Source: Marinobacter antarcticus
GTDB lineage: Bacteria > Pseudomonadota > Gammaproteobacteria > Pseudomonadales > Oleiphilaceae
Reading direction: 5' to 3'
Assembly (NCBI RefSeq): GCF_011049865.1
Contig: NZ_DRGY01000057.1
Location: 56,780-120,779, forward strand
Length of the DNA: 64,000 nt
Positions within the stretch are counted from its first letter, which is position 1, and every line of letters starts with the position of its first letter. A program made the position numbers and the translations under genes. The notes under the pieces were generated by a model. It was not told where the DNA came from, made no database searches, and saw only the letters and a program-made list of their open reading frames with translations. Shown piece by piece: positions 1-10,123 of this stretch.

Positions 1-165
1 GACGGCGCTGTTGAAAAACGCGTGGTCAAGATCGGTCAGTTGGTTAACGATCGGGTGATTGTGAAAGAAGGGCTGACGGCCGGCGATCAGATTGTTGTTG
101 CGGGCGTAAGCGCGCTCACGGAGGGCGTAAAAGTTCGACCGCTCAAGGCCAAGGGGCAGAAGTAA
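1..165 (+). CDS. RND efflux system periplasmic adaptor subunit (C-terminal fragment, truncated by window start)
   Basis: Frame 1 reads DGAVEKRVVKIGQLVNDRVIVKEGLTAGDQIVVAGVSALTEGVKVRPLKAKGQK*, typical of an MFP/HlyD-family C-terminus; TAATG overlap with the downstream RND permease. Confidence 0.88.
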   Translation, partial: DGAVEKRVVKIGQLVNDRVIVKEGLTAGDQIVVAGVSALTEGVKVRPLKAKGQK

Positions 166-3100
166 TGAATATTGCCGCGTACGCCATTCAAAAACGAACC
201 AGCGTGTGGGTCATCATATGTTTGATTCTGCTGGGCGGTTATCTGAGTTACACCCATCTGGGACGTTTTGAAGACCCGGAATTCACGATACGAAAAGCGG
301 TGATCACCACCTCCTATGAGGGCGCAAGCGCTCAGGACGTGGCGGATGAGATAACCGATCCCCTCGAAGCTGCCGTGCAGTCCATGCAGGAAGTAAAAGA
401 GGTGAAGTCGGTCTCCAAACAAGGGCGTTCGGAGGTGAACGTTGAGATTGAGCTGGCCTTTTCCCGGACTAAGGCCGAGCTGGAGCAGGTCTGGGACAAG
501 TTACGACGAAAAGTAAACGATGCCCAGAGGTCGCTGCCTTCGGGCGCCGGGCCCTCGGTCGTGAATGATGATTTTTCCGATGTTTATGCCTTGTTCTATG
601 CCATTACCGCGCCGGGATACAGCAACAAGCAGCTGCACAACTACGCTGATTTTCTGAGCAAAGAGCTTGCCCTGGTGGAGGGCGTTGCGAAAACCACACT
701 GATCGGCCAGCGCGAAGACCGTATTTACATCGAGATTTCCAGTGAACGTCTGGAGAACCTGGGTGTTACCGCAGAGCAGGTGTATCGGGTATTGAAAAAG
801 CAGAACAGCATCACCGTGGCGGGGGATGTGAAGGCCGGTTCTATGCGATTTCCGGTGATTCCCCGGAGCGCAGTGGGTAGCTTTGATCAGTTAAAAAATC
901 TGCCGCTGGGCATAGGGAGCGACGGGCAAACCGTCAAGCTTGAAAACGTTGCCAACGTTGAACGCGGCTATCAGGAGCCACCGCCGTTCCTGATGGAGTA
1001 CGACGGCGAGCGGGCTATTGGTCTGGGCATCTCCAATATATCTGGAGGCAACGTTGTCGAGATGGGCGACGCCGTTAAGGCCCGGCTGGCGCAGCTGGAC
1101 GATCAGCGGCCCGTTGGCGTCATGCTTAACCCGGTGTCTATACAATCGGACTCGGTGCGGGCGTCGGTGTCCGATTTCATCAGTAACCTGGCGGCAGCGG
1201 TTGTTATTGTTTTCATCGTTCTGCTGGCGTTTATCGGCCTACGGTCTGGCGTCATTATCGGTTTCGTTCTTCTGCTCACGGTCGCCGGTACCCTGATCAT
1301 CATGCTGATGGACAATATTGCCATGCAGCGAGTGTCGCTGGGGGCGTTGATTATTGCGCTGGGCATGCTTGTTGATAATGCGATTGTTGTAACCGACGGC
1401 ATTCTCGTGAAACTCAGAAACGGCGAGGATCGGTATCAGCCGGTTCTCGACGTTGTGCAGTCAACAAAATGGCCTCTGCTGGGCGGAACGCTGGTGGGTA
1501 TTCTTGCGTTCAGCGCGATCGGCCTGTCCCCCAGCGACATGGGCGAATACGCCGGCTCGTTGTTCTGGGTGATTCTCTACTCAATGGCGCTGAGTTGGAT
1601 TTTTTCAGTGACCGTTATTCCGATGCTGTGCTATCAGTTTTTGACGGTAAAGCTGACCGACAAGCCAGAATCAGAGGGCGCGATTCTGCGTAAGTATCGC
1701 GGTTTGCTGCACTGGGTACTGACCTATCGAAAGACAACCGGAGCCGTGTTGATTGCTTTGTTTGTCGCCGGCATTGCGGGCGCTGGTCTGGTGCCCCCGG
1801 GCTTTATGCCCGATTCGCAGCGGCCGCAGTTCGTGGTGGACGTCTACCTGCCTCAAGGCTCAGACATATCACACACCGCAAAGGTGCTCAGTGAGATTGC
1901 GGGCGACGTAGCGGCCGAAGACGGCGTAACGAACGTCACTTCTTTTATCGGGGGCGGCGGTTTACGATTCATGCTTACCTACTCGCCAGAACCGCGAAAC
2001 CCATCCTATGGGCAGTTGCTTGTCGACGTTGACGATGAAAGCCGGATTTCCTCGCTGATAAACGACCTGCAGGCTGAGTTAACGGCTCGCCACTCTGAGG
2101 CATCCATCAAGGCCTGGAAATTCATGCTGGGCCGCGGTGGCGGCAAGAAGATAGAAGCAGGGTTCAGTGGCCCCGACTCAGCGGTGCTGCGCCAGCTTGC
2201 CGAACGTGCCAAAACCGCGATGGCCAATGAGGCAGGCCTCATAGCGGTACAGGACGACTGGCGTCAGCAGGTGCCGGTGCTGGTGCCCACCTACAACCAC
2301 GCGCTGCTGCAAAAATTGGGGCTGACCAGTGTCGAGGTCAACCAGGCTATTGCACAGACCCTGAGCGGGCGCACAGTGGGCCAGTATCGTGAAGACGACG
2401 ATCTTATTCCTCTGGTTGTGCGGGCGCCCATGGATGAACGGAGCCGTGAGCGGGTGATAGAAAGTATCAAGGTTTACAGCGAAAAGCTTGGCGAATCGGT
2501 TCCGGTCAGTGAGCTCACTCAGACCGTCACGGTGGCGTGGGAGGACGCAATGATCCGCCGGGTCGATCGACAACCGACCATCATGGTGCAATCGGATCCG
2601 GCGCCCGACGTGCCCACAACGGAGGCGTTTAACTCGATACGATCAACAATTGAATCAATTGAACGACCTCCCGGCTATGAGCTGACCTGGTACGGCGAAT
2701 ACAAGTCGTCAAATGATGCCAACGCCGGGCTCGCGGTTTCCGCCCCTTACGGGTTTGCGGCAATGATTCTGGTGGTGGTGTTCATGTTCAACGCACTTCG
2801 GCAACCGTTGGTGATCTGGTTGACGGTTCCTTTTGCGGTTGTTGGCGTCGTGATAGGACTGGCGTCATTCCAGGCGGCTTTTGAGTTCATGGCGATTCTC
2901 GGTTTTCTGAGCCTCATCGGCATGATGGTCAAAAACGCGATTGTACTCGTAGATCAGGCAGACAATGACATACGAATGGGTATTGAACCCTTTGATGCCG
3001 TAGTGCATGCGTCGATCAGTCGCGCGAGGCCCGTTGTGCTGGGCGCTTTGACCACCATTCTGGGGGTTGCCCCGTTATTGATGGACCCGTTCTTCAAAAG

Positions 3101-3215
3101 TATGGCTGTCACCATCATGTTCGGTTTGCTGTTCGCGACGGCACTGACGCTGGTCGTTATTCCGCTCCTGTATTCCGTGTTGTTCAGAATCCGGAGCCCT
3201 GAATTGAAGCCGTAA
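165..3215 (+). CDS. Efflux RND transporter permease subunit (AcrB/HAE-1-like)
   Basis: 1016 aa; LGALIIALGMLVDNAIVV and GFLSLIGMMVKNAIVLVDQ motifs; multiple TM segments; coupled to the adaptor gene. Confidence 0.95.
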   Translation: MNIAAYAIQKRTSVWVIICLILLGGYLSYTHLGRFEDPEFTIRKAVITTSYEGASAQDVADEITDPLEAAVQSMQEVKEVKSVSKQGRSEVNVEIELAFSRTKAELEQVWDKLRRKVNDAQRSLPSGAGPSVVNDDFSDVYALFYAITAPGYSNKQLHNYADFLSKELALVEGVAKTTLIGQREDRIYIEISSERLENLGVTAEQVYRVLKKQNSITVAGDVKAGSMRFPVIPRSAVGSFDQLKNLPLGIGSDGQTVKLENVANVERGYQEPPPFLMEYDGERAIGLGISNISGGNVVEMGDAVKARLAQLDDQRPVGVMLNPVSIQSDSVRASVSDFISNLAAAVVIVFIVLLAFIGLRSGVIIGFVLLLTVAGTLIIMLMDNIAMQRVSLGALIIALGMLVDNAIVVTDGILVKLRNGEDRYQPVLDVVQSTKWPLLGGTLVGILAFSAIGLSPSDMGEYAGSLFWVILYSMALSWIFSVTVIPMLCYQFLTVKLTDKPESEGAILRKYRGLLHWVLTYRKTTGAVLIALFVAGIAGAGLVPPGFMPDSQRPQFVVDVYLPQGSDISHTAKVLSEIAGDVAAEDGVTNVTSFIGGGGLRFMLTYSPEPRNPSYGQLLVDVDDESRISSLINDLQAELTARHSEASIKAWKFMLGRGGGKKIEAGFSGPDSAVLRQLAERAKTAMANEAGLIAVQDDWRQQVPVLVPTYNHALLQKLGLTSVEVNQAIAQTLSGRTVGQYREDDDLIPLVVRAPMDERSRERVIESIKVYSEKLGESVPVSELTQTVTVAWEDAMIRRVDRQPTIMVQSDPAPDVPTTEAFNSIRSTIESIERPPGYELTWYGEYKSSNDANAGLAVSAPYGFAAMILVVVFMFNALRQPLVIWLTVPFAVVGVVIGLASFQAAFEFMAILGFLSLIGMMVKNAIVLVDQADNDIRMGIEPFDAVVHASISRARPVVLGALTTILGVAPLLMDPFFKSMAVTIMFGLLFATALTLVVIPLLYSVLFRIRSPELKP

Positions 3216-3231
3216 AAGAGGAGACTCGCCC

Positions 3232-4074
3232 GTGCCAGAAGGCCCCGAAATACGCCGTATGGTTGATGATATAGATTCCGCTGTAGGGCAACAGAAAGCG
3301 CATCAGGTGTTTTTCGCCTTTGATCGGTTCAAGAGCTTTGAGTCTGCCCTGTCTGGGCGCCAGGTAACGTCGGTCGAGGCGCGAGGGAAGGCGGTGTTGG
3401 TGTTTTTCTCCGCCCAGGGCAACGATGGCCCTTGGTGCGTTTACAGCCACAACCAGCTTTATGGCCAGTGGCGAATTGGCAAGCCGGGTTCGGAGCAGCG
3501 CACGAACCGCCAGCTAAGATTCGCGATCATTGGCCCCGAGAAAGCGGCGCGCCTTTACAGCGCTTCTGACATTCGCCTGGTGCGCCCGGACAAACTTGAT
3601 GAAGTGGATTATCTCGCCCGATTGGGGCCTGATCCGGTTAACCAGAAGGTTTCAGAAAAAGCGCTGATAGCCCTTTTTGAGGACAAGCGCTTTCGTGGCC
3701 GCGGCCTGGGTGGCCTGTTGCTTGACCAGGGTTTTGTCGCCGGCGTGGGCAACTATCTGCGCTCGGAAATTCTCTTTGAAGCGGGTATTGCACCGTCTAC
3801 GCGACCGCGGGATCTCGACTCAGACGCTCGCAAACGACTGGCCTCTGCCATCCTGAAGCTGATTGAGCGTACCTATCGCCTGAAAGGCATCACCAACGAT
3901 CCCGAACGGGCAACACGATTGAAGCGCGAAGGCTGGAGCTATGCAAAAAGGCGACACATGGTATTTAATCGTGAGTCCGATGCCTGCCACTTGTGTGGCA
4001 CGTTGATCGTAAAAACCAATGTCAGCAGCCGGCGCCTTTATTATTGCCCGCGCTGTCAGAGTTCAGAACGCTGA
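3232..4074 (+). CDS. nei: Endonuclease VIII (Fpg/Nei family DNA glycosylase)
   Basis: GTG start; N-terminal (M)PEGPEIRR, YSHNQLYG, LLLDQGFVAGVGNYLRSEILF, C-terminal zinc finger CHLCGTLIVKTNVSSRRLYYCPRCQ. Confidence 0.92.
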   Translation: MPEGPEIRRMVDDIDSAVGQQKAHQVFFAFDRFKSFESALSGRQVTSVEARGKAVLVFFSAQGNDGPWCVYSHNQLYGQWRIGKPGSEQRTNRQLRFAIIGPEKAARLYSASDIRLVRPDKLDEVDYLARLGPDPVNQKVSEKALIALFEDKRFRGRGLGGLLLDQGFVAGVGNYLRSEILFEAGIAPSTRPRDLDSDARKRLASAILKLIERTYRLKGITNDPERATRLKREGWSYAKRRHMVFNRESDACHLCGTLIVKTNVSSRRLYYCPRCQSSER

Positions 4075-4175
4075 CATCACCGGAGCGCGCCAGTGAGCTC
4101 AGCAACTGCATCTAAAACAGAAACCAGTGCGTATTGCCTTTGAGTATTCATTTTGTTTACGCTAAGGAATAAGCA

Positions 4176-4748
4176 ATGAAAAACACTTTAAATCTGAAAA
4201 CGTTGATGGCCTCTGTTGTTTTTGTAGCAGGTACCAGTCTTGGCGGCTATGCCGTTGCCGGTGACAACCCGATGGTGGGTGGCGCAGAAATGTTCCCGGA
4301 CAAGACGGTTGTTGAGAATGCATCCCAGGCTAAAAACCTCACCACGCTGGTTGCGGCTGTAAAAGCTGCAGGTCTGGCAGAGACGCTTTCAGGCAAAGGA
4401 CCTTTCACTGTATTTGCACCAACGAACGCAGCCTTTGAAAAATTGCCTGCAGGCACGGTTGAATCGCTGCTCAAGCCTGAAAACAAGGCAAAGCTGCAGG
4501 CCATTCTGACGTACCACGTGGTGCCCGCCAAGGCGACATCAATGGCGGCCATGAAGATGGTTGAAGACGATGGTGGAATGCATGCCGCACCCACTGTTCA
4601 GGGTGGCGAACTCATGCTCAGCACCAAAGACGGCAAGCTGATGGTCGAAGACGGCCAAGGTAATGTAGCAACGGTTATTCAAGCCGATGTTATGCAATCC
4701 AACGGCGTTGTGCACGTCATCGATACGGTGCTCATGCCAGGCATGTAA
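4176..4748 (+). CDS. Fasciclin domain-containing secreted protein
   Basis: Signal peptide then FTVFAPTNAAFEKLP...YHVVP...NGVVHVIDTVLMP fasciclin motifs. Confidence 0.92.
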   Translation: MKNTLNLKTLMASVVFVAGTSLGGYAVAGDNPMVGGAEMFPDKTVVENASQAKNLTTLVAAVKAAGLAETLSGKGPFTVFAPTNAAFEKLPAGTVESLLKPENKAKLQAILTYHVVPAKATSMAAMKMVEDDGGMHAAPTVQGGELMLSTKDGKLMVEDGQGNVATVIQADVMQSNGVVHVIDTVLMPGM

Positions 4749-4780
4749 TGTTCTAAGCAATAGGTTTAAGCAGTACGTTT

Positions 4781-4807
4781 AAAAGCGGCCCTTCGGGGCC
4801 GTTTTTG
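4781..4807 (+). terminator. Rho-independent terminator after the fasciclin gene
   Basis: aaaagcggcccttcggggccgttttt: GC stem with TTCG loop and T-tract. Confidence 0.88.
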
Positions 4808-4882
4808 GTTTCTTAATGAAAAGACGCAGCACAATAATGCGGCCATAGTGCGTTTGCCGTTGGCGTTGCGTACACTTGAATC

Positions 4883-5968
4883 ATGATACTCATTACCTTG
4901 CTCATCTTTACAGCGGCCATAGCGGTGGCGACCTTTTTGCCCCTTTGGCAAAACCCTCACTGGAGCGTTCGGAGCTTCGATTTCCCGCGCTTGCAGATCG
5001 CGACGCTGGCCGCCGTGTTGATCATTATCCAGCTGCTGTTCCTCGACCTGGCCCAACCGGTTAGCTGGCTGTTGGTTTTTGTGGCTGCGCTCTCATTGGC
5101 CGCGCAGCTCTGGTGGATTCTGCCGTACACCGCGATCTGGCCCAGCGAGGTCAAAAATGCCCCGATGAAAAGCCCGGAACGGACATTGGCGATACTGACG
5201 TCCAACGTACTCACGCCCAATCGTAACGCCCCGGCACTGTTGAAACTTGTACAAGAGCACCAGCCGGATATTCTGGTAACGCTGGAATCGGATCAATGGT
5301 GGGAAGACCAGCTGGCGGTGTTGGAAGGCGAAATGCCATACACCATCAAGTGCCCACTCGATAACCTTTACGGCATGCATGTTTTCTCCAGGTTGCCATT
5401 GCATGAGTCTGAGGTGTGTTTTCTGATCGAAGAAAAAGTGCCGTCCATGCACGCGCTGGTTGAGCTGCGATCAGGCGACAAGGTACGGATTCACTTTATA
5501 CATCCGGCCCCGCCGAGCCCCACGGAAAACGACGAATCAACGGAGCGGGATGTAGAATTAGTGATTGTCGGGCGCAGTGTCGCCGACAGTGACGAACCGG
5601 TGATCGTAACCGGCGATCTGAATGACGTAGCCTGGTCACCGACCACTCGGCTCTTTCGGAAAATCAGTGGTTTACTGGACCCAAGGGTAGGGCGCGGCTT
5701 TTTCAGTACCTTCCACGCAGACTATCGATTGTTACGATGGCCACTTGATCACTTATTTCATAGCCGTCACTTTACCCTTGCCTCTATTACGCGTTTGCCC
5801 TCAATCGGATCGGATCATTTTCCGTTGCTGACCCGCGTTGTGCTCGCCCCGACTTATGGAAAGGATCAGGAGCCGCTAGACGATGACAGCGATGATCGCA
5901 GCCGCGCACGGGAGCTAGCACAGGAAAAGGGCGCCAGCAAACAGGATGTGCCGCATCCGGGCGAGTAG
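4883..5968 (+). CDS. Endonuclease/exonuclease/phosphatase family membrane protein
   Basis: Three N-terminal TM segments, then LTSNVLTPNRN, TGDLNDVAWSPTTR, SIGSDHFPLL. Confidence 0.87.
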   Translation: MILITLLIFTAAIAVATFLPLWQNPHWSVRSFDFPRLQIATLAAVLIIIQLLFLDLAQPVSWLLVFVAALSLAAQLWWILPYTAIWPSEVKNAPMKSPERTLAILTSNVLTPNRNAPALLKLVQEHQPDILVTLESDQWWEDQLAVLEGEMPYTIKCPLDNLYGMHVFSRLPLHESEVCFLIEEKVPSMHALVELRSGDKVRIHFIHPAPPSPTENDESTERDVELVIVGRSVADSDEPVIVTGDLNDVAWSPTTRLFRKISGLLDPRVGRGFFSTFHADYRLLRWPLDHLFHSRHFTLASITRLPSIGSDHFPLLTRVVLAPTYGKDQEPLDDDSDDRSRARELAQEKGASKQDVPHPGE

Positions 5969-6154
5969 CCGTGTCAGTCACGGCTTACCCAATATTCGGA
6001 TCATTCTTAAAGGTATCGTCTCCTCTGGCATCCAGGTAATGCATCCAGAGCATCCGGGCTGCAACACCGCGCTTTTTAGAAGATTTATCCTGTGCTTTAT
6101 TGAACACTGTTTTTCTTTGCATTAATACGGCAGCGATCCTGAAGGAGCCACCCC

Positions 6155-7714
6155 ATGAAAAAACACAGTCTGCTTGCGCTTGCCATTGCGACGACGCCTT
6201 TGATGGCCCATGCGGAGGTTACAACCGCAACGCTATATCCGTCCCATGCGGAGCTCACCTGGGAGGAAAGTGCGAAGGTAACGTTTGGCCCCGGAACCTT
6301 TGAGATAGCGGGGTTGCCTGTCAGTCTTCAGGATCAGAGTTTGCAGGTTGTGCTTGAAGGTATCGCCGGTTCACAGGTTGAGCAGGTTCAGATCAGCCGC
6401 GTGGAGCAAGCTGAATTCGTGGCGGGAGAAACCCGGCGAATCCGCGATGAGCTGACGGCGGTGACACAGAGGATTCAGGAACGCGAAGATTCAATCCGGG
6501 CCTGGAACCAGCAGGTTACGCTTATGAGCAAGGCGGCCGAGTCGCCCCATGAACTCTCGGCGTCAGAACTGAACGATATGGCCGCTGCACTGAAGAACAC
6601 AACACAGAGCGCGCTGTCTGAGATACGGGCGATTCGCGCAAAAATGACCGACGATATTGCGTTGAGAGACCGTTTGATGCGCGAGCTGTCCCAGGTTAAA
6701 CAGGGCGCAAGGGCCACCAAAACCGTGCGTGTGCGTTATCTGGTGCCCCAAAACGGCGAACTGCAGGTGAACCTGAAATTCCAGACCCCGGAAGCCAGTT
6801 GGCAGAGTGAATACAACGCCCGCCTGAAGACAGAACGTGAAGGAAAGCCCGGCGGCGAGATGATGCTCGAACAACTGGCTGTTGTGCAGCAATCAACCGG
6901 AACTGATTGGGAGGGGGTAGAGCTGAGGCTTGCCACCGCTAACGCCCGACAGGGAACCGCGATGCCGCCGCTCTACTCCTGGGTTGTCAGCCCCGAAGCG
7001 CCTCAGGCCTATCGCTCAAAGTCATCTTCACCCATGGCCGAGATGCAGATGGAGTCGGCTAAGCAGGCCGGGGCCGTTGTCGAGCGCAAAAGTACGTTTA
7101 CGCAGAGCTACAGGGTGCCGCGGCCGGTGGATATTCCCAGTGGCGCATCGGGCCAGCGGCTGACGGTTGCACAGCACAAAATACCGGTTGAGGTGGCCAC
7201 CTGGGCTGCGCCCGTCATGGACACAACGGGTTACCTGCACGCTACGGGCACGTTCAAAGCTGACGCGCCCATACCTGCAGGCCGCGTAACCTTGTATCGG
7301 GATGGTCAAAGCGTGGGTGAAAGCCAACTGCAAGAGCTGACAGACGGCGAGGAGCTTGGCCTCGGATTCGGGGTGGATGAAGGCATCCGGATTGCGGTGG
7401 TCAATGAGCTGGAGCGCACTGGCGAAGAGGGCGTCTGGAACAGTGAGAACGTTCAGCGCCGACAAAACCGCTTCGAGATTACGAATCATCACTCAAAGGC
7501 CGTACAGGTTCGGATGTTTGATCGACTTCCGGTGTCCCAGAAAGATATCCTGACGGTTAAACCCCTGAAAATCAGCGAGCCGGTTGAGCGGGATGTGGAT
7601 GACAAAAAAGGCGTGTTGGCCTGGAATCGCGACGTGCCGGCCGGGGAAACTGTCACGATAGAATCGGGGTTTGAAGTGCGGGTTCCGGAAGGTACGGAGC
7701 TGCCAAGGCTTTAA
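6155..7714 (+). CDS. DUF4139 / mucoidy inhibitor MuiA-like protein
   Basis: Signal peptide; coiled coil; VRYLVPQNGELQVNLKFQTPEASWQSEYNARL and C-terminal WNRDVPAGETVTIESGFEVRVPEG. Confidence 0.82.
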   Translation: MKKHSLLALAIATTPLMAHAEVTTATLYPSHAELTWEESAKVTFGPGTFEIAGLPVSLQDQSLQVVLEGIAGSQVEQVQISRVEQAEFVAGETRRIRDELTAVTQRIQEREDSIRAWNQQVTLMSKAAESPHELSASELNDMAAALKNTTQSALSEIRAIRAKMTDDIALRDRLMRELSQVKQGARATKTVRVRYLVPQNGELQVNLKFQTPEASWQSEYNARLKTEREGKPGGEMMLEQLAVVQQSTGTDWEGVELRLATANARQGTAMPPLYSWVVSPEAPQAYRSKSSSPMAEMQMESAKQAGAVVERKSTFTQSYRVPRPVDIPSGASGQRLTVAQHKIPVEVATWAAPVMDTTGYLHATGTFKADAPIPAGRVTLYRDGQSVGESQLQELTDGEELGLGFGVDEGIRIAVVNELERTGEEGVWNSENVQRRQNRFEITNHHSKAVQVRMFDRLPVSQKDILTVKPLKISEPVERDVDDKKGVLAWNRDVPAGETVTIESGFEVRVPEGTELPRL

Positions 7715-7731
7715 AAGGCGTTGGCAGGGCT

Positions 7732-8427
7732 TTAGCCGTTAGTGCGCAGGCGTTCGCGTAGCAGTTCAAGACGCCTCCGTATTTCTTCACTGCGCTGCTG
7801 CTCGTTCTCCGCAGGCTCAGATGACCGGGCTGACCGATCGGTGATATCCGGCACGGGGGTTTGCGGCTCGGCCTCTGGCAGGATGTTATCGGCGTCGGAT
7901 GAGAAGGTCATTCCGGATTGATCATCCGCCTCCGGAAAATACAGATTTTCCAGTTTCCCCCCGCGTTCAAGAATAACGCGATGGGGGTGAACCGATCGCA
8001 GTTTGGCATTGCCAGGCAATTCATCGCCCACCATGAATACGTCGGTTTGACGTTTTTCATCTTCGATCAGGGCGCTGCCCGGAAAATCACCGCTGGCTGC
8101 GAGAACACCACGGAGGAAAATCCGCAGGTTGGTCTCGGGTAAATCCTCGGTACTTTCCAGAGTCTTGGCGCCCGTTTTTGGCGCTGAGCCAAAAAATTCA
8201 AAGGCCACCAGCGGCTCTGAGGGAACGCTGGGCTTTTTGGCAAGCTGCTGCGCAGAGGTTCCACCACTCTCATTGGCTTGCACGCGTTGGGCCTGCCAAA
8301 CGCTGTAGCCCTGCCAGGACGTCACGAGCACCATGGCAAGGCCTGTAATAACAGCCAGAATGAGGGGAATCCTTCGGTTGGTAGAAAGCATTAATAATCC
8401 TGAATACAAGTTCGCCAGTCGCCTCAA
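7732..8427 (-). CDS. Type II secretion system protein GspC-like (HR domain)
   Basis: Single N-terminal TM plus LRGVLAASGDFPGSALIEDEKRQTDVFMVGDELPGNAKLRSVHPHRVILERGGKLENL; divergent from gspE. Confidence 0.82.
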   Translation of the reverse strand: MRRLANLYSGLLMLSTNRRIPLILAVITGLAMVLVTSWQGYSVWQAQRVQANESGGTSAQQLAKKPSVPSEPLVAFEFFGSAPKTGAKTLESTEDLPETNLRIFLRGVLAASGDFPGSALIEDEKRQTDVFMVGDELPGNAKLRSVHPHRVILERGGKLENLYFPEADDQSGMTFSSDADNILPEAEPQTPVPDITDRSARSSEPAENEQQRSEEIRRRLELLRERLRTNG

Positions 8428-8590
8428 CCGTCAGAGAGTTTTCGAGAGTTTTCGAAAGGGGCTATATGAGAACCCGGGCAAGAATCCACGAAAGACCCCA
8501 AGGTTATCAGACTGACACCTTCCATAGGCAGTATAGTGTACAGAGTTATTCAGCAGGCCTATATCCTGTGATAGCCTTTCTATCGATTGC

Positions 8591-10120
8591 ATGACAAGAA
8601 CGAGGACAACCTTGACCACAGAAACAGAACTTCAGCCGCAGGATGCTCCGCTGGGTCGTCTTCCCTTCACCTTTGCCAAGCGCAACGGCGTTATTCTGAC
8701 CCGCTCAGAAGAGGGCAACCCGGTTATTCTGGTCAGGCCGGGCGCACCCCATTCGGCACTGGCTGAGGCAAATCGTATCAGCGGCGGCCGAGCGCGTTTT
8801 ACCACCATTGATCCCGGCCATTTCGATCAGGCGCTGAATGCCGCCTATCAGAATGATTCTGCCGAAGCCATGCAGATGGTTGAAGGCATTGGCGACGATA
8901 TGGATCTGGCCTCGCTCGCCGATTCCGTACCGGAAACGGAAGATCTGTTGGAGCAGGAAGACGACGCCCCGATCATTCGTTTGATCAACGCTATCCTGAC
9001 CGAGGCGGTCAAAAGCAGCGCCTCCGATGTGCACATAGAAACCTATGAGAAACATCTGATCGTGCGGTTTCGCGTTGACGGTGTGTTGCGCGAAGTGGTG
9101 CAGCCCAAGCGGGCGTTGGCACCGTTGCTGGTTTCACGGATCAAGGTTATGGCAAAACTGGACATTGCCGAAAAACGCGTGCCGCAGGACGGGCGAATTG
9201 CGCTTCGAGTGGCCGGCCGTGAGGTGGATATTCGTGTCTCTACCATGCCGTCATCCGCCGGAGAGCGGGTAGTGCTGCGTTTGCTGGACAAACAGGCGGG
9301 CGCAATACGCCTCGAATCGCTCGGTATGGCATCAGACGATCTTAAAATCCTGCGCCGGCTCATACACCGGCCTTACGGTATATTGCTTGTTACCGGGCCT
9401 ACGGGGTCGGGTAAGTCCACAACGCTGTACGCGTCATTGCAGGAAATAAACGATCGCAGCCGGAACATTCTTACGGTTGAAGATCCTATCGAGTACAACC
9501 TGCCGGGCATTGGTCAAACCCAGGTAAATCCGAAGGTTGAGATGACGTTTGCGCGCGGCTTGCGAGCCATTTTGCGCCAGGATCCCGATGTGGTGATGAT
9601 CGGTGAAATCCGAGATCTGGAAACCGCCGAGATTGCCGTTCAGGCGAGTCTGACCGGCCACCTTGTGCTGTCTACGTTGCACACCAATACCGCAGTGGGC
9701 GCCATTACGCGGCTTATGGATATGGGCATTGAGCCCTTTTTGATCTCCTCAAGCCTGGTGGGCATTGTGGCCCAGCGCCTTGTGCGAGTGTTGTGTAAAG
9801 AATGCCGCGAACCCTACACCCCCACGGAAGAGCACTGTGAATTCTTGCAGCAGGAATTTGCCAACCCGCCAACGGTGTACAGAGCGAAAGGATGTGATCA
9901 CTGCAACTATTTGGGGTACCGCGGACGTATAGGTATCTATGAGGTGGTCGAAGTAACCGAGGAGGTCAGTGCGTTGATTCACAAGCGTGCAGGTGAGCTG
10001 GATCTGGAGCGCGAAGCCCGGCGTAAAGGCCCGAGCATTCACGCCGACGGCGTCAGGAAAATACTCGAAGGCGTCACCACGCTGGAAGAGGTGCTTCGCG
10101 TGACGCATCGGGGCCAATAA
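8591..10120 (+). CDS. gspE: Type II secretion system ATPase GspE
   Basis: Walker [56 protein letters not shown], CxxC zinc motifs. Confidence 0.96.
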   Translation: MTRTRTTLTTETELQPQDAPLGRLPFTFAKRNGVILTRSEEGNPVILVRPGAPHSALAEANRISGGRARFTTIDPGHFDQALNAAYQNDSAEAMQMVEGIGDDMDLASLADSVPETEDLLEQEDDAPIIRLINAILTEAVKSSASDVHIETYEKHLIVRFRVDGVLREVVQPKRALAPLLVSRIKVMAKLDIAEKRVPQDGRIALRVAGREVDIRVSTMPSSAGERVVLRLLDKQAGAIRLESLGMASDDLKILRRLIHRPYGILLVTGPTGSGKSTTLYASLQEINDRSRNILTVEDPIEYNLPGIGQTQVNPKVEMTFARGLRAILRQDPDVVMIGEIRDLETAEIAVQASLTGHLVLSTLHTNTAVGAITRLMDMGIEPFLISSSLVGIVAQRLVRVLCKECREPYTPTEEHCEFLQQEFANPPTVYRAKGCDHCNYLGYRGRIGIYEVVEVTEEVSALIHKRAGELDLEREARRKGPSIHADGVRKILEGVTTLEEVLRVTHRGQ

Positions 10121-10123
10121 CCT

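Noticed and set aside
1103-1402. Antisense and overlapping ORFs inside the RND permease and other long genes (e.g. 1103-1402, 2178-2591)
   Set aside because: They lie wholly inside well-supported coding genes, have no recognisable domains, and are expected shadow ORFs in moderately GC-rich DNA.
8436-8457. Short tandem GAGAGTTTTC repeat in the gspC-gspE intergenic region
   Set aside because: Only two short copies; too little to separate from chance or to assign a function.
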